Positions 18,260-28,290 of a stretch of 64,000 nt of DNA are shown here, one piece after another. The stretch's first letter is position 1, and each line of letters starts with the position of its first letter. The stretch spans positions 186,001 to 250,000 of the forward strand of contig JAGOPK010000001.1 of NCBI GenBank assembly GCA_017992055.1, written 5' to 3'. Under the pieces are notes generated by a model. That model ran no database searches. It saw only the letters and a program-made list of their open reading frames with translations, and was not told the DNA's origin. This stretch comes from Burkholderiaceae bacterium (GTDB lineage Bacteria; Pseudomonadota; Gammaproteobacteria; Burkholderiales; Burkholderiaceae_C). The position numbers and the translations under genes were made by a program.

Positions 18260-19333
18260 ATGCCCACCGAACCTCGCCACCACACCCTTGCCGACTTCGA
18301 CTTTGCACTGCCGCCCGAGCTGATCGCCCAGCATCCGGCCGCCGAGCGCAGCGCCTCGCGCCTGCTCGACGGCCGCGGCGCGCTGCCGGTGGACCGCATC
18401 TTCCGCGAGCTGCCCGGCCTGCTCTCGCCCGACGACCTGCTGGTGTTCAACGACACCCGCGTCATCAAGGCCAGGCTGCATGGCGAAAAGCCCACCGGCG
18501 GCGCGGTCGAGGCCCTGGTCGAGCGGGTGCTGCCGGGCCACGAGGTGCTGGCCCATCTGCGCGCCAGCAAGTCGCCCAAGGCCGGCAGCTGGATCAGCTT
18601 TGCCCGCGGCGCCTTCGAGGCCGAGGTGCTGGGCCGTGCCGGCCCCGACGATGCGCTGTTCCGGCTGCGCCTGCCGGCCGATCCGCTGGCCCTGCTCGAA
18701 GCCCATGGCCATGTGCCGCTGCCGCCCTACATCACGCACGACGATGCGGCCGAGGACGTGCAGCGCTACCAGACGGTGTTTGCCGACAAGCCCGGCGCGG
18801 TGGCCGCGCCCACCGCCAGCCTGCACTTCGACCAGGCGGTGCTGGACGCGCTGGCCGCACGCGGCCTGCGCAGCGCCCGGGTCACCCTGCATGTGGGCGC
18901 CGGCACCTTCCAGCCGGTGCGCAGCGACAACCTGGCCGAGCACAAGATGCACAGCGAGTGGTACGAGGTCGGCGAGGCGACGGTGGCCGCCATCGCCGCC
19001 TGCCGCCAGCGTGGCGGCCGCGTGGTGGCCGCCGGCACCACCACGCTGCGCGCGCTGGAATCGGCGGCGCTGGCCTCGCACCAGGCCGGCCACGACCGCC
19101 TGCAGCCCAACGCGCGCGAGACCACGCTGTTCATCACGCCGGGCTTCGAGTTCCGCGTCGTCGACAGCCTGGTGACCAACTTCCACCTGCCCAAGAGCAC
19201 GCTGCTGATGCTGGTCAGCGCCTTTGCCGGCCATGGCCACATGATGGCCCTGTACCGCCATGCCATCGAGGCGCGCTACCGCTTCTTCAGCTACGGCGAC
19301 GCGATGCTGCTGGAGCGCAGCACCAGCGCCTGA
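18260..19333 (+). CDS. queA: S-adenosylmethionine:tRNA ribosyltransferase-isomerase
   Basis: 357-residue enzyme that transfers and isomerises the ribosyl of SAM onto 7-aminomethyl-7-deazaguanine in tRNA, giving epoxyqueuosine. Family signatures are visible: [18 protein letters not shown] at the start, [19 protein letters not shown], the YQTVFA region, [19 protein letters not shown] and TTLRALES. The ribosome-binding site for ATG 18260 is weak. No tgt is seen nearby. Its 3' end overlaps the convergent histidine kinase gene by 43 bp. Confidence 0.96.
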   Translation: MPTEPRHHTLADFDFALPPELIAQHPAAERSASRLLDGRGALPVDRIFRELPGLLSPDDLLVFNDTRVIKARLHGEKPTGGAVEALVERVLPGHEVLAHLRASKSPKAGSWISFARGAFEAEVLGRAGPDDALFRLRLPADPLALLEAHGHVPLPPYITHDDAAEDVQRYQTVFADKPGAVAAPTASLHFDQAVLDALAARGLRSARVTLHVGAGTFQPVRSDNLAEHKMHSEWYEVGEATVAAIAACRQRGGRVVAAGTTTLRALESAALASHQAGHDRLQPNARETTLFITPGFEFRVVDSLVTNFHLPKSTLLMLVSAFAGHGHMMALYRHAIEARYRFFSYGDAMLLERSTSA

Positions 19334-21786
19334 CGCAGCGCCGCCGCCAGCTGCGGCGCCGCCAGCGGCTGCACCACCAGCGCATCCATGCCGGCGGTCA
19401 GGCAGGTGGCGCGCTGCGCGGCGTCGGCCTGCGCGCCGATGCCGACGATGGGCAGCTGGCCGGCCGGCCCCGGCAGCGCGCGGATCGCCCGCGTCAGCGC
19501 CAGGCCGTCCATCTGCGGCAGCTGCAGGTCCAGCAGCAGCAGGTCGACGGGCGTGCCCGGCGGCTGCAGCCGCTGCAGCGCCTCGGCAGCGCTGGCGGCC
19601 AGCTCGCAGTGGTGGCCCAGGGCCTGCACCAGGGACTGGATCAGGGTCTGCTGCAGCGGGTCGTCTTCCACCGCCAGCACGCGCAGCCGTGGCAGCGGCG
19701 GCGGCGCTGGCGCCGCCGGCTCGGCAGCGTCGGCCGCGGCCGCGGTGGCCGCGTCGGCCTCGGCCCGCGGCAGGCTCACGCGCACCGTGAAGCAGCTGCC
19801 TGCGCCCGGCGTGCTGGCCACGCCGACGCTGCCCTGCATCAGCGCGACGATCTCGTGCACGATGGCCAGGCCCAGGCCGCTGCCGCCGAAGCGCCGCGCG
19901 GTCGAGCTGTCGGCCTGGGTGAAGCGCTCGAACAGCTGCGGCAGGTCCTGCGCGGCGATGCCGATGCCGGTGTCGCTCACTTCCAGCGTCAGCTGCACGC
20001 GGCCGTCGGACGCCGGCGCATGGCCCAGGCGCACGTCGATGCGGCCGCGCTCGGTGAACTTCAGCGCATTGCCCAGCAGGTTGAACAGCACCTGCTGCAG
20101 CCGTCCGGCATCGCCCAGCAGCGGCGGCGGTGCGCCGTCGGGCAGGTGCAGGGCCAGCGCCAGGCCACGCGGCTGGGCGCGCGTGGCCAGCAGGGTCACC
20201 ACCTCCTGCACCACCTCGGCGGGCTGGAACACCGCCTGTTCCAGGCGCATGCGGCCGGCCTCGATGCGCGACAGGTCGAGGATGTCGTTGATCAGCGCCA
20301 GCAGGGCCTGGCCCGAGCGCTGCACCAGCCGGGCGCGGCGGCGCTGGGTGGCGTCCAGCGGGCTGTCCAGCATCAGGCCGACCATGCCCAGCACGCCGTT
20401 CAGCGGTGTGCGCATCTCGTGGCTCATGGTCGCCAGGAAGCGGCTCTTGGCCTCGTTGGCGGCCTCGGCCTGGGCCTTGGCGGTCTGCAGCTCACGCTCG
20501 GCGGCGGTGATGTCGCGGTAGATGCAGACCAGGCCGCCATCGGGCGTGCGGCGCTCGATGGTGTCGACCACGCGGCCGTCGACCACCACCTGGGCGAAGC
20601 GGCCGCCGCCGCTGCGGCGCAGGGCCTGGCGCTGGGTGATCCATTCCTGCAGTTCGGCCGGCGAGCCATCGGGCCGCACGGCCTGGGCGCCGACGCGGGC
20701 CAGGGCCGTGAAGTGCACGCCCACCGCCAGCACCGGCCTGAGCCAGGGAAACAGCTCCAGGTAGCGCTGGTTCCACATCAGCACGCGGTCGTCGCGGTCG
20801 TAGAGCAGAAAGCCGTCGCTGATCGAGCCCAGCGCTTGCTCCAGCAAGGCCTTGTAGGCGGCCAGGTCGGCGCGCGCCGCCTCCAGCCGCCGCAGCTGCC
20901 ACTGCGCCAGGCCGGCGGCGGCCAGCAGCATGGCCACGATCAGCCCGCCGACCAGCACCACCGCCCACAGCCGGGTCACGGCCTCGGCCATCGACAGCGC
21001 CACCGGCTGGGCCACGGTCAGCATCAGCTCGGGGTACAGCGTGGGCCGCACCATCATCACCGCGTCGCGGCCGTCCAGCCGGCCCGGCGCCAGCAGCGGC
21101 GCCTCGGCGGCCGAGGCCGGCTGCAGCGGCGCCACCGGCCGGCCGGCCGGGCCGGGCGCCAGCGGCGGATGGCTGGCCAGCAGGCTGCCGTCCACGCGCT
21201 CGATGGTGACGGCGATGCCGGCGACGTCGGCGCCCTGGGCGGCGATGCCGGTGAGCAGCGACACCGGCAGCTCGGCCACCAGCAGGTGGCGCCGTCCCTG
21301 CAGCTGCAGCGGCCGCGCCGCATACAGCACCAGCTCGGCGGTGGCGCGGCTGGCCACCGGCTCGCTGAGCACCAGCGAGGGCAGCTTCTGCGCCGCCAGG
21401 GCCTGCAGCAGCGAGGCCGGCACGGCCAGGCCCAGGCGCCGGCTGCCATCCTGGCCGGCGGCCAGCAGCGTGCCCTGCTCGTCGAGCAGGGCCAGCTCGC
21501 GCAGGCGCAGGCTCTGCCGCAGCTCCCGCGCCAGCAGGGCCGACTGCTGCGCCGTGGTGGCGGCCTCGTCCAGCGGCTCGGCCAGGCCGGCCAGCTGCAT
21601 GTCCACGTCCAGCAGATAGCGGTTCAGCGCGCCCTCGGCGGCGCGGCCGAACTGCTCGACCTGGCGGCGCGCGGCGTCCAGCGCCTCGGCCTGGCGTGCC
21701 AGCACCAGCCAGGTGGCCACGGCCACCACCACCAGCGCCAGCAGCGCGGTCGGGGCCCACAGGGCCAGGCGCTGGCTGCGCGTCAC
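19291..21786 (-). CDS. Hybrid sensor histidine kinase with atypical receiver domain
   Basis: 831-residue membrane sensor. TM1 is at 9-29 and TM2 at about 272-296, flanking an extracytoplasmic domain of about 240 residues. A PAS-like domain spans about 305-430. HisKA has His456 ([15 protein letters not shown]), and the ATPase has the N-box with Asn573, [15 protein letters not shown] and [10 protein letters not shown] receiver domain occupies about 701-825 with Asp708-Asp709 and phospho-acceptor Asp753 ([13 protein letters not shown]). Its switch Thr is Gly784 (VGIGAQA) and the conserved Lys is Gln806 (VVQPL). The GTG start at 21786 overlaps the TRAP binding-protein stop (GTGA). No separate response regulator gene is adjacent. 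Confidence 0.92.
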   Translation of the reverse strand: MTRSQRLALWAPTALLALVVVAVATWLVLARQAEALDAARRQVEQFGRAAEGALNRYLLDVDMQLAGLAEPLDEAATTAQQSALLARELRQSLRLRELALLDEQGTLLAAGQDGSRRLGLAVPASLLQALAAQKLPSLVLSEPVASRATAELVLYAARPLQLQGRRHLLVAELPVSLLTGIAAQGADVAGIAVTIERVDGSLLASHPPLAPGPAGRPVAPLQPASAAEAPLLAPGRLDGRDAVMMVRPTLYPELMLTVAQPVALSMAEAVTRLWAVVLVGGLIVAMLLAAAGLAQWQLRRLEAARADLAAYKALLEQALGSISDGFLLYDRDDRVLMWNQRYLELFPWLRPVLAVGVHFTALARVGAQAVRPDGSPAELQEWITQRQALRRSGGGRFAQVVVDGRVVDTIERRTPDGGLVCIYRDITAAERELQTAKAQAEAANEAKSRFLATMSHEMRTPLNGVLGMVGLMLDSPLDATQRRRARLVQRSGQALLALINDILDLSRIEAGRMRLEQAVFQPAEVVQEVVTLLATRAQPRGLALALHLPDGAPPPLLGDAGRLQQVLFNLLGNALKFTERGRIDVRLGHAPASDGRVQLTLEVSDTGIGIAAQDLPQLFERFTQADSSTARRFGGSGLGLAIVHEIVALMQGSVGVASTPGAGSCFTVRVSLPRAEADAATAAAADAAEPAAPAPPPLPRLRVLAVEDDPLQQTLIQSLVQALGHHCELAASAAEALQRLQPPGTPVDLLLLDLQLPQMDGLALTRAIRALPGPAGQLPIVGIGAQADAAQRATCLTAGMDALVVQPLAAPQLAAALRQALVLRSSSIASP

Positions 21787-22901
21787 CGCGACGGCGCCGG
21801 CGCCGGGCGCAGCGCCAGGCTGCTGGCCGGCCCCAGGGTCTGGGCCCAGATGCGGCTGCAGTCGGGGCCGCAGCGCTGGGCCCAGCGTGGCAGCACGACC
21901 TCGGCGGCCAGCTGGCGCAGCCGCTGCACATCGGCGGCATTCGGCGGCACCAGCTGCATGCCGCCGCCGGCCAGCGGGCTGGTGCAGCCGGGCGTGCCGG
22001 TGTTGCAGGCCAGGCCTTCGCCGCTCTCGCGCTCGGCCTGGTCCCAGATGCGGGCCTCCAGCAGCGGCAGCTCGCGCCGCAGCAGCTCGCGCACCGAGGC
22101 CGGCAGCGCCGCCCAGGCCGCGCCGTTGGCGGCAAACAGCGACAGGCCCCAGTTGATGGGCTGCGGGCTGATGTGCGTGGCCAGGCCCTGCCGGTTCGGG
22201 CCCAGGCCCAGGGTGTGGCCGGACATGGTGCCGGTGATGGCGCAGTCGATCTGGCCGCCGCGCAGCTGGGTGGCCAGCTCGGCAAACGGCAGGTAGACCG
22301 CGGTCGCGCCCAGGCCCTCGACCAGGTCGGCCTGCGAGGCGCTGGACACGCGCACGCGGCGCTGGGCCAGGTCGGCGAGGCGGCGGAACGGCCGGCGGCA
22401 GAACAGCACCTGGGCCGGATAGGCATACACCGCCAGCAGCTCCAGGCCGTAGCGCTGCTGCAGCAGCTGCGCCAGCGCCGGGCGGAAGGCCGCCAGCGTG
22501 CGCCGCAGTGCCGCCATGTCGGCATTCAGCCCGGGCAGGTCGGGCGCGGCCAGCAGCGGCTCTTGAGTGGCCGACAGGCCGACCACGGCGGTGCCGAAGG
22601 GCACCACGCCCAGCTGCATCAGGCGCAGCATGTCCTGGCCGCGGATGCCGGCACGGTCAAACGGCACGATCTCGGCCTGCACCTGGCCTTGGGTGAGCGC
22701 CGGCAGGCGGTCGCGCCAGAACGGGGCTTCCAGCTCGGTGTGCTGGCGCACGCCGGCCAGGCCGCCGACGATGCGCAGCGCCAGCGGCGCCGCATCGGCC
22801 GACCCGGCACCGGTCGGCAACCACAGCAACAAGCACAGCAAACTCGGCAACAACGGCAGCATTCGGCGGCCCAGGCCCCAGAACTTCAGGCGATGCCCCA
22901 T
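21783..22901 (-). CDS. TRAP-type (DctP-like) periplasmic solute-binding protein
   Basis: 372-residue exported binding protein. A signal peptide ends near GAGSADAAP. The mature protein shows TRAP DctP features: APFWRDRLPALTQGQVQAE near the start, the LADLAQRRVRV strand, VEGLGATAVYLPFAELATQL, and GQIDCAITGTMSG. The family ligand Arg is probably in RRVRVSSAS. No TRAP membrane subunits (DctQ/DctM) are nearby. The gene's stop overlaps the GTG of the hybrid kinase gene, so this protein probably presents a ligand to the kinase rather than to a transporter. ATG 22901 is chosen; ATG 22928 upstream lacks a better site. Confidence 0.85.
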   Translation of the reverse strand: MGHRLKFWGLGRRMLPLLPSLLCLLLWLPTGAGSADAAPLALRIVGGLAGVRQHTELEAPFWRDRLPALTQGQVQAEIVPFDRAGIRGQDMLRLMQLGVVPFGTAVVGLSATQEPLLAAPDLPGLNADMAALRRTLAAFRPALAQLLQQRYGLELLAVYAYPAQVLFCRRPFRRLADLAQRRVRVSSASQADLVEGLGATAVYLPFAELATQLRGGQIDCAITGTMSGHTLGLGPNRQGLATHISPQPINWGLSLFAANGAAWAALPASVRELLRRELPLLEARIWDQAERESGEGLACNTGTPGCTSPLAGGGMQLVPPNAADVQRLRQLAAEVVLPRWAQRCGPDCSRIWAQTLGPASSLALRPAPAPSR

Positions 22902-22991
22902 GGCGATCCGGCGCTCAGCGCGCTGCATGGCAATGCCCGCACTCTCGCCGATGGGGGGGGCCGGCGCAAGCGCCGGATCAGGGAGGCCCTG

Positions 22992-23009
22992 CCGCGGCTC
23001 AGTCCGCGG
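22992..23009 (-). terminator. Short GC hairpin downstream of VOC gene
   Basis: CCGCGG at 22992-22997 and 23004-23009 with a 6-nt loop, starting 5 nt past the VOC gene stop on the minus strand. There is no U run, so it is a weak terminator at best. It lies in the 113-bp gap before the TRAP binding-protein gene. Confidence 0.3.
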
Positions 23010-23014
23010 GGGGA

Positions 23015-23818
23015 TCAGGCCGCGGCCTGCAGCCGCCAGAGCAGGCCGGCCAGGCGCAGCTGCGGCCGGCCCGAGGGATCGGGCTGCGGCTCGGGGGCCC
23101 ACCCCAGCTCGTGCGCGCGGCGCAGCAGCGACGGCATGTCGCGCACCTGCAGCGTCAGCGCGGCCAGGCCTTCTGCGCCGGCCTCGAAGTCTATCCAGCC
23201 GCCGTCCAGCGCCAGCCGGCCCTGGTGATCGGGCGCCACGCCGCACAGCGCGGCCCAGCGCGCGCGCAGCGCCGCCGGGTCGGGCGACTGCAGCGTCACG
23301 CCGGCCAGGCCGCTGACGCAGCCGCTGCGCACGCGCGTGGCCCAGTCGGGCCCGGCCGGCAGGTAGGGGCCGTCCCAGGACTCGCCGCCGTCGCTGTGGT
23401 CGAACTCCAGCATGCAGGCGCCGGCATCGCGCGGATGGACCTGCAGCGTGTGGAAGCCGGCCACGCCCAGGTTGCCATCGGTGATCAGGCGCGCGCCCAG
23501 GGCCTGCAGATGGGCGCGGCGGGCGGCGATGGCCGGGTCGGTGAGCACCACCAGGTAGCCGCCGCCGCCCGGCCGCCGCGCCAGGAAGCGCTGCACCGGC
23601 GCGTCCGCCGCCGTCTGCGGCGCGATCAGCTCGATGAACTGGCGGCCCACGCCCAGCACCGCATTGGCCAGGCCCCAGTGCGCCACATGCGGGTCGTGGT
23701 AGGCCTCGCCCAGGTCGAACAGCCGCTGCAGCCGGCACTGCAGCGGTTGCAGCGAGGGCACGGCGATGCACAGCTGGCGCAGGCGCGGGACGTTGGTGGT
23801 GTTCAAGCGGCGCTCCAT
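23015..23818 (-). CDS. VOC family (glyoxalase/dioxygenase-fold) protein
   Basis: 267-residue cytosolic protein with two vicinal-oxygen-chelate modules, the first starting at RLRQLCIAVPSLQPL and the second around SGLAGVTLQSPDPAAL. Possible metal ligands include His in HVAHWGLANAVLGVG, Glu in IELIAPQ and the MLEFDHSDGGE segment. The sequence resembles the glyoxalase-like domain proteins (Glyoxalase_3 type) rather than lactoylglutathione lyase. Substrate unknown. It lies upstream of and co-directional with the TRAP-SBP/kinase pair, and divergent from the phosphofructokinase gene (62 bp). Confidence 0.78.
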   Translation of the reverse strand: MERRLNTTNVPRLRQLCIAVPSLQPLQCRLQRLFDLGEAYHDPHVAHWGLANAVLGVGRQFIELIAPQTAADAPVQRFLARRPGGGGYLVVLTDPAIAARRAHLQALGARLITDGNLGVAGFHTLQVHPRDAGACMLEFDHSDGGESWDGPYLPAGPDWATRVRSGCVSGLAGVTLQSPDPAALRARWAALCGVAPDHQGRLALDGGWIDFEAGAEGLAALTLQVRDMPSLLRRAHELGWAPEPQPDPSGRPQLRLAGLLWRLQAAA

Positions 23819-23880
23819 TCAATCCCGGCTACCCTAGCAGCCTGGGCGGCGCGGCCGCCACAGCACAAGCGAGCACGACC

Positions 23881-25095
23881 ATGAGCAAGATCCTCGTCGC
23901 CCAGGGCGGCGGCCCGACCGCGGTGATCAACCAGAGCCTGGTCGGCGTGGTGCTGGAGGCGCGGCGCCACAAGGCCATCGACTGGGTCTACGGCGCCCGC
24001 CATGGCGTGCGTGGCATCGTCGACGAGGACTTCGTCGACCTGACCCAGGAGACCAGCCACAACCTGGAGCTGGTGGCCGGCACGCCCAGCTCGGCCCTCG
24101 GCAGCACCCGCGACAAGCCCGACGCGGCCTACTGCCAGCGCATGTTCGAGGTGCTGCGCGCGCATGGCATCGGCCACTTCTTCAACATCGGCGGCAACGA
24201 CTCGTCGGACGTGGTGCGCATCGTCGCCGAGCAGGCGCGCGCGGCCGGCTATGCGCTGCGCTGCATCCACATCCCCAAGACCATCGACAACGACCTGGTC
24301 GGCAACGACCACACGCCGGGCTATCCCAGCGCCGCGCGCTTCGTGGCCCAGGCCTTTGCCGGCGCCAACCTCGACAACGCGGCCCTGCCCGGCGTCTACC
24401 TGGGCGTGGTGATGGGCCGGCATGCCGGCTTTCTGACCGCCGCCGCGGCCCTGGGCAAGAAGTTTCCCGACGACGGCCCGCACCTGATCTACCTGCCCGA
24501 GCGCGACTTCGACCTCGAGCGTTTCCTGGCCGACGTGGACGCGGTCTACCGCCGCCTGGGCCGCTGCGTCATCGCCGTCAGCGAGGGCATCCACGATGCC
24601 CAGGGCGAGCCCATGCTGGCGCGCCTGGCCCAGGACCTGGAGCGCGACGCGCACGGCAATGTGCAGCTGTCGGGCACCGGCGCGCTGGCCGACCTGCTGT
24701 GCGAGCAGATCAAGCGCCGGCTGAAGATCAAGCGCGTGCGCGGCGATACCTTCGGCTACCTGCAGCGCAGCTTCATCGGCTGCGTCTCCGATGTCGACCA
24801 GCGCGAGGCCCGCGAGGTGGGCGAGAAGGCGGTGCAGTTCGGCATGTGGGGCGACCAGGACGGCTCGGTGGCCATCCAGCGCAGCGGTTATTACTCGGCC
24901 GACTATGCGCTGCTGCCGCTGCAGACGGTGGCCGGCAAGACGCGGGTGATGGAGGACCACTTCATCGCCGACAGTGGCACCGACGTCACCGACGCCTTCC
25001 GCCTGTACCTGCGGCCGCTGCTGGGCAGCGGCATGCCCGATGCGTTCAGGCTGCGGCCCAATCCGGTGGCCAAGGTGCTGGGGGCGCGGGCATGA
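23881..25095 (+). CDS. pfp: 6-phosphofructokinase, pyrophosphate-dependent type
   Basis: 404-residue cytosolic PFK-family enzyme phosphorylating fructose-6-phosphate, probably with PPi and reversibly. The N-terminal nucleotide loop is QGGGPTAVIN. The phosphoryl-donor residues are GGND (Asn106-Asp107) where ATP enzymes have GGDG, and PKTIDND (Lys133) where ATP enzymes have Gly. Asp and Lys at these positions are the established markers of PPi use. Other conserved elements are GVVMGRHAG, SEGIHD and RGDTFGYLQRS. Asn106 in place of the usual Asp is unusual but seen in related long PFKs as far as I recall. Its stop overlaps the aldolase start (ATGA). Confidence 0.85.
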   Translation: MSKILVAQGGGPTAVINQSLVGVVLEARRHKAIDWVYGARHGVRGIVDEDFVDLTQETSHNLELVAGTPSSALGSTRDKPDAAYCQRMFEVLRAHGIGHFFNIGGNDSSDVVRIVAEQARAAGYALRCIHIPKTIDNDLVGNDHTPGYPSAARFVAQAFAGANLDNAALPGVYLGVVMGRHAGFLTAAAALGKKFPDDGPHLIYLPERDFDLERFLADVDAVYRRLGRCVIAVSEGIHDAQGEPMLARLAQDLERDAHGNVQLSGTGALADLLCEQIKRRLKIKRVRGDTFGYLQRSFIGCVSDVDQREAREVGEKAVQFGMWGDQDGSVAIQRSGYYSADYALLPLQTVAGKTRVMEDHFIADSGTDVTDAFRLYLRPLLGSGMPDAFRLRPNPVAKVLGARA

Positions 25096-25781
25096 GCGAG
25101 CATGCCGAACTGCGCGCCCAGCTGGTGCGCGAGGCCCAGCGCCTGCAGCCGCTGGGCCTGGCCACCGGCACCTCGGGCAACCTCAGCGTGCGGGTGCAGA
25201 TCGACGGCGCCGACGGCATGCTGATCACGCCCAGCGGCCAGGCCTACGAGACGCTGACGCCCGAGTCCATCGTGCCGCTGCGCTTCAGCGGCCCCGGCAC
25301 GGCCGACTGGCCGGACCACCAGCTGCCCAGCAGCGAATGGCTGATGCACCAGGCCGTCTACCAGGCGCGGCCCGAGGCCGGCGCGGTGGTGCATGGCCAT
25401 CCCGAACATGCCACGGTGCTGGCCATCCAGGGCCTGGCCATCCCGGCCATCCACTACATGATCGCTGCCGCCGGCGGGCCGACGATCCGCTGCGCGCCCT
25501 ATGCCACCTTCGGCACGGCCGCGCTGAGCCAGGCCGCGGTGGCCGCATTGGCCGGCCGCAAGGCCTGCCTGCTGGAGCACCACGGCCTGCTGGCCTTCGA
25601 GCGTGACCTGGCCAAGGCCATGTGGCTGGCGCGCGAGGTCGAGACCCTGGCCCAGCAGTACCTGATGCTGCTGCCGATTGCCGGCCCGGCCGGCCCGCGC
25701 CTGCTGCCCGACGACGAGATCGAGCGCGTGCTGGAGAAGTTCAAGACCTATGGGCTGAGGCCGGCGCAGCGGCCGGGCTGA
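25092..25781 (+). CDS. Class II aldolase/adducin family protein (FucA-like)
   Basis: 229-residue cytosolic zinc enzyme of the L-fuculose-phosphate aldolase/L-ribulose-5-phosphate 4-epimerase fold. Visible features are TGTSGNLSVR and ITPSGQAYETL (phosphate binding), the catalytic Glu in SSEWLMHQ, the zinc pair in VVHGHPEHATVLA and the third His in LLEHHGLLAFERD. It is translationally coupled to the PFK gene. The pairing suggests a sugar-phosphate pathway in which an aldol is cleaved to a triose phosphate, but the substrate (fuculose-, rhamnulose- or other 1-phosphate) cannot be told. Confidence 0.85.
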   Translation: MSEHAELRAQLVREAQRLQPLGLATGTSGNLSVRVQIDGADGMLITPSGQAYETLTPESIVPLRFSGPGTADWPDHQLPSSEWLMHQAVYQARPEAGAVVHGHPEHATVLAIQGLAIPAIHYMIAAAGGPTIRCAPYATFGTAALSQAAVAALAGRKACLLEHHGLLAFERDLAKAMWLAREVETLAQQYLMLLPIAGPAGPRLLPDDEIERVLEKFKTYGLRPAQRPG

Positions 25782-25787
25782 GCGAGA

Positions 25788-26645
25788 TCAGCGGCCGGCG
25801 GCCAGCGCCGCCGCCTCGGCCGCGCAATGCGCCGGCGGCTGGGCGCCGGCGGCGCGGGCGGCCTCGACCTCGGTGCGCGCCGCGGCCAGCTGTGCCTGGA
25901 ACAGCGCATCGCTCTGCAGCCGCGCCACCGCCGCCGCGCCGATGACGCGGCCGGCCTCGACATCGCTCTGCCAGTGCACGCCGCAGACCACGCGGCTGTC
26001 GCCAAAGGCCAGGCCACGCGCCAGCAGCGCATTGCCACGCTCGGGCGAGACCTGGGTCAGCACCAGGGCCCAGGCCCAGCCGAGGGCCGCATGGCCCGAC
26101 GGGTAGGAGCCGTCCTTGCGCAGGCTGGCCTCCTCGGCCGGCGTGCAGGTGGCTTCGTCCAGCGCGGCAAACGGGCGCTGGCGCTGGTAGCGGTCCTTGG
26201 CGCCATAGGTGGCCAGGCCGGCGTCCAGCAGGCTGCGGCGCAGCAGCATGTTCAGGTGCGGCGTGGCCTGCTGCGAGATGGTGAGGCCCATCGCGCAGGC
26301 CAGGGTGTCGGCGGCGGCCGGCCACTTGAGGTTGGCGTCGCGGGCGGCCTGCTGCCAGCGTGGCGTGTCCTTCAGCGCCCGCGTGGCCTGGTGGCGGGCC
26401 AGGTCGGCGGCGCGCGCCGGCGAGCCGTCGGCCGGTGGCGGCGGCAGCAGGGCCAGGCTGTCGGGCAGGGCCTTGCGGTCCAGGTAGCCGCGCAGATAGC
26501 CCGAGTTGGCGCGGAACTCGCCCACCTGCTCGGGCAGCGTGGGTGGAGGCGTCTGGCAGCCGGCGAGCAGCAGGCTCAGCGCAAGCGCCAGGGTCGGCGC
26601 CGGTCGGCCCGACGGCCGTGGCAGGGGAGGGGTGGAGCGGGTCAT
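25788..26645 (-). CDS. Class A non-specific acid phosphatase (PAP2 superfamily) lipoprotein
   Basis: 285-residue exported phosphatase. The signal peptide ends in a lipobox (SLLLAGC), so it is likely membrane-anchored in the periplasm. The three-part PAP2 signature is complete: KDRYQRQRP (KX6RP), SYPSGHAA, and SRVVCGVHWQSD (SRX5HX3D), with the His acting as phospho-acceptor. The arrangement matches class A acid phosphatases such as PhoN. It probably releases phosphate from organic esters, a function complementary to UshA further right. It is convergent with the aldolase gene (6 bp) and divergent from the DTW gene. Confidence 0.88.
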   Translation of the reverse strand: MTRSTPPLPRPSGRPAPTLALALSLLLAGCQTPPPTLPEQVGEFRANSGYLRGYLDRKALPDSLALLPPPPADGSPARAADLARHQATRALKDTPRWQQAARDANLKWPAAADTLACAMGLTISQQATPHLNMLLRRSLLDAGLATYGAKDRYQRQRPFAALDEATCTPAEEASLRKDGSYPSGHAALGWAWALVLTQVSPERGNALLARGLAFGDSRVVCGVHWQSDVEAGRVIGAAAVARLQSDALFQAQLAAARTEVEAARAAGAQPPAHCAAEAAALAAGR

Positions 26646-27333
26646 GGCCCCAGTGTGCCCAGGCCGCAGGGCCTGCCGGCTCGGGACTGTCCCGGGCCCG
26701 TGGCGCGCATACTGCGCGGCCCATGCCCTCGCCCCCTGCTTGCGCCAGCCCCGCCCCGTCCCGCCGCGACTGCCCCCGCTGCCTGCGCGCCGACTGCGTC
26801 TGCGCCTGCCTCGACCGGCCCGGCCTGCCGCTGGCCACGCCGCTGTCGCTGCTGATCCTGCAGCACCCGCGCGAGCAGCGCGAGGTCAAGGGCACGGCGC
26901 GGCTGCTGCACCTGGCGGTGGCCGGCAGCCGGCTGCTGGCCGGTGAGCGCTGGCTGGCCGACCCCGAGCCGCAGTCCGCGCGGCTGGACCTGCTGCTGTA
27001 CCCGCCCACGCCCGGCGATGCCACGCTGCCGGCACCGCCGCCCTTGCCCGAGCCGCTGCCGCCACCGCATCGGCTGCGCCTGGTGGTGGTGGATGCCACC
27101 TGGCGCAAGAGCCGGCGCATGCTCGGCGAAAGCCCCTGGCTGCAGGGCCTGCCGCGGCTGGCGCTGCAGCAGCCACCGGCCTCGCGCTACCGCATCCGCC
27201 GCGCGCGTGGCGCAGGCCAGTTGTCGACCTTCGAGGCCACGGCCCTGGCCCTGGCCCAGCTGCAGGGCGATGCCGGCGTGGCCCAGGCGCTGTGGCCGGT
27301 GTTCGAGGCCTTCGTGGCGCAGCTGGCGGCGCG

Positions 27334-28286
<953 letters not shown>

Positions 28287-28290
<4 letters not shown>

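Noticed and set aside
19291-21786. Frameshift or pseudogene in the hybrid kinase because of the odd receiver
   Set aside because: The frame is intact through the receiver to a normal stop and the Asp residues are kept, so substitution rather than decay is more likely.
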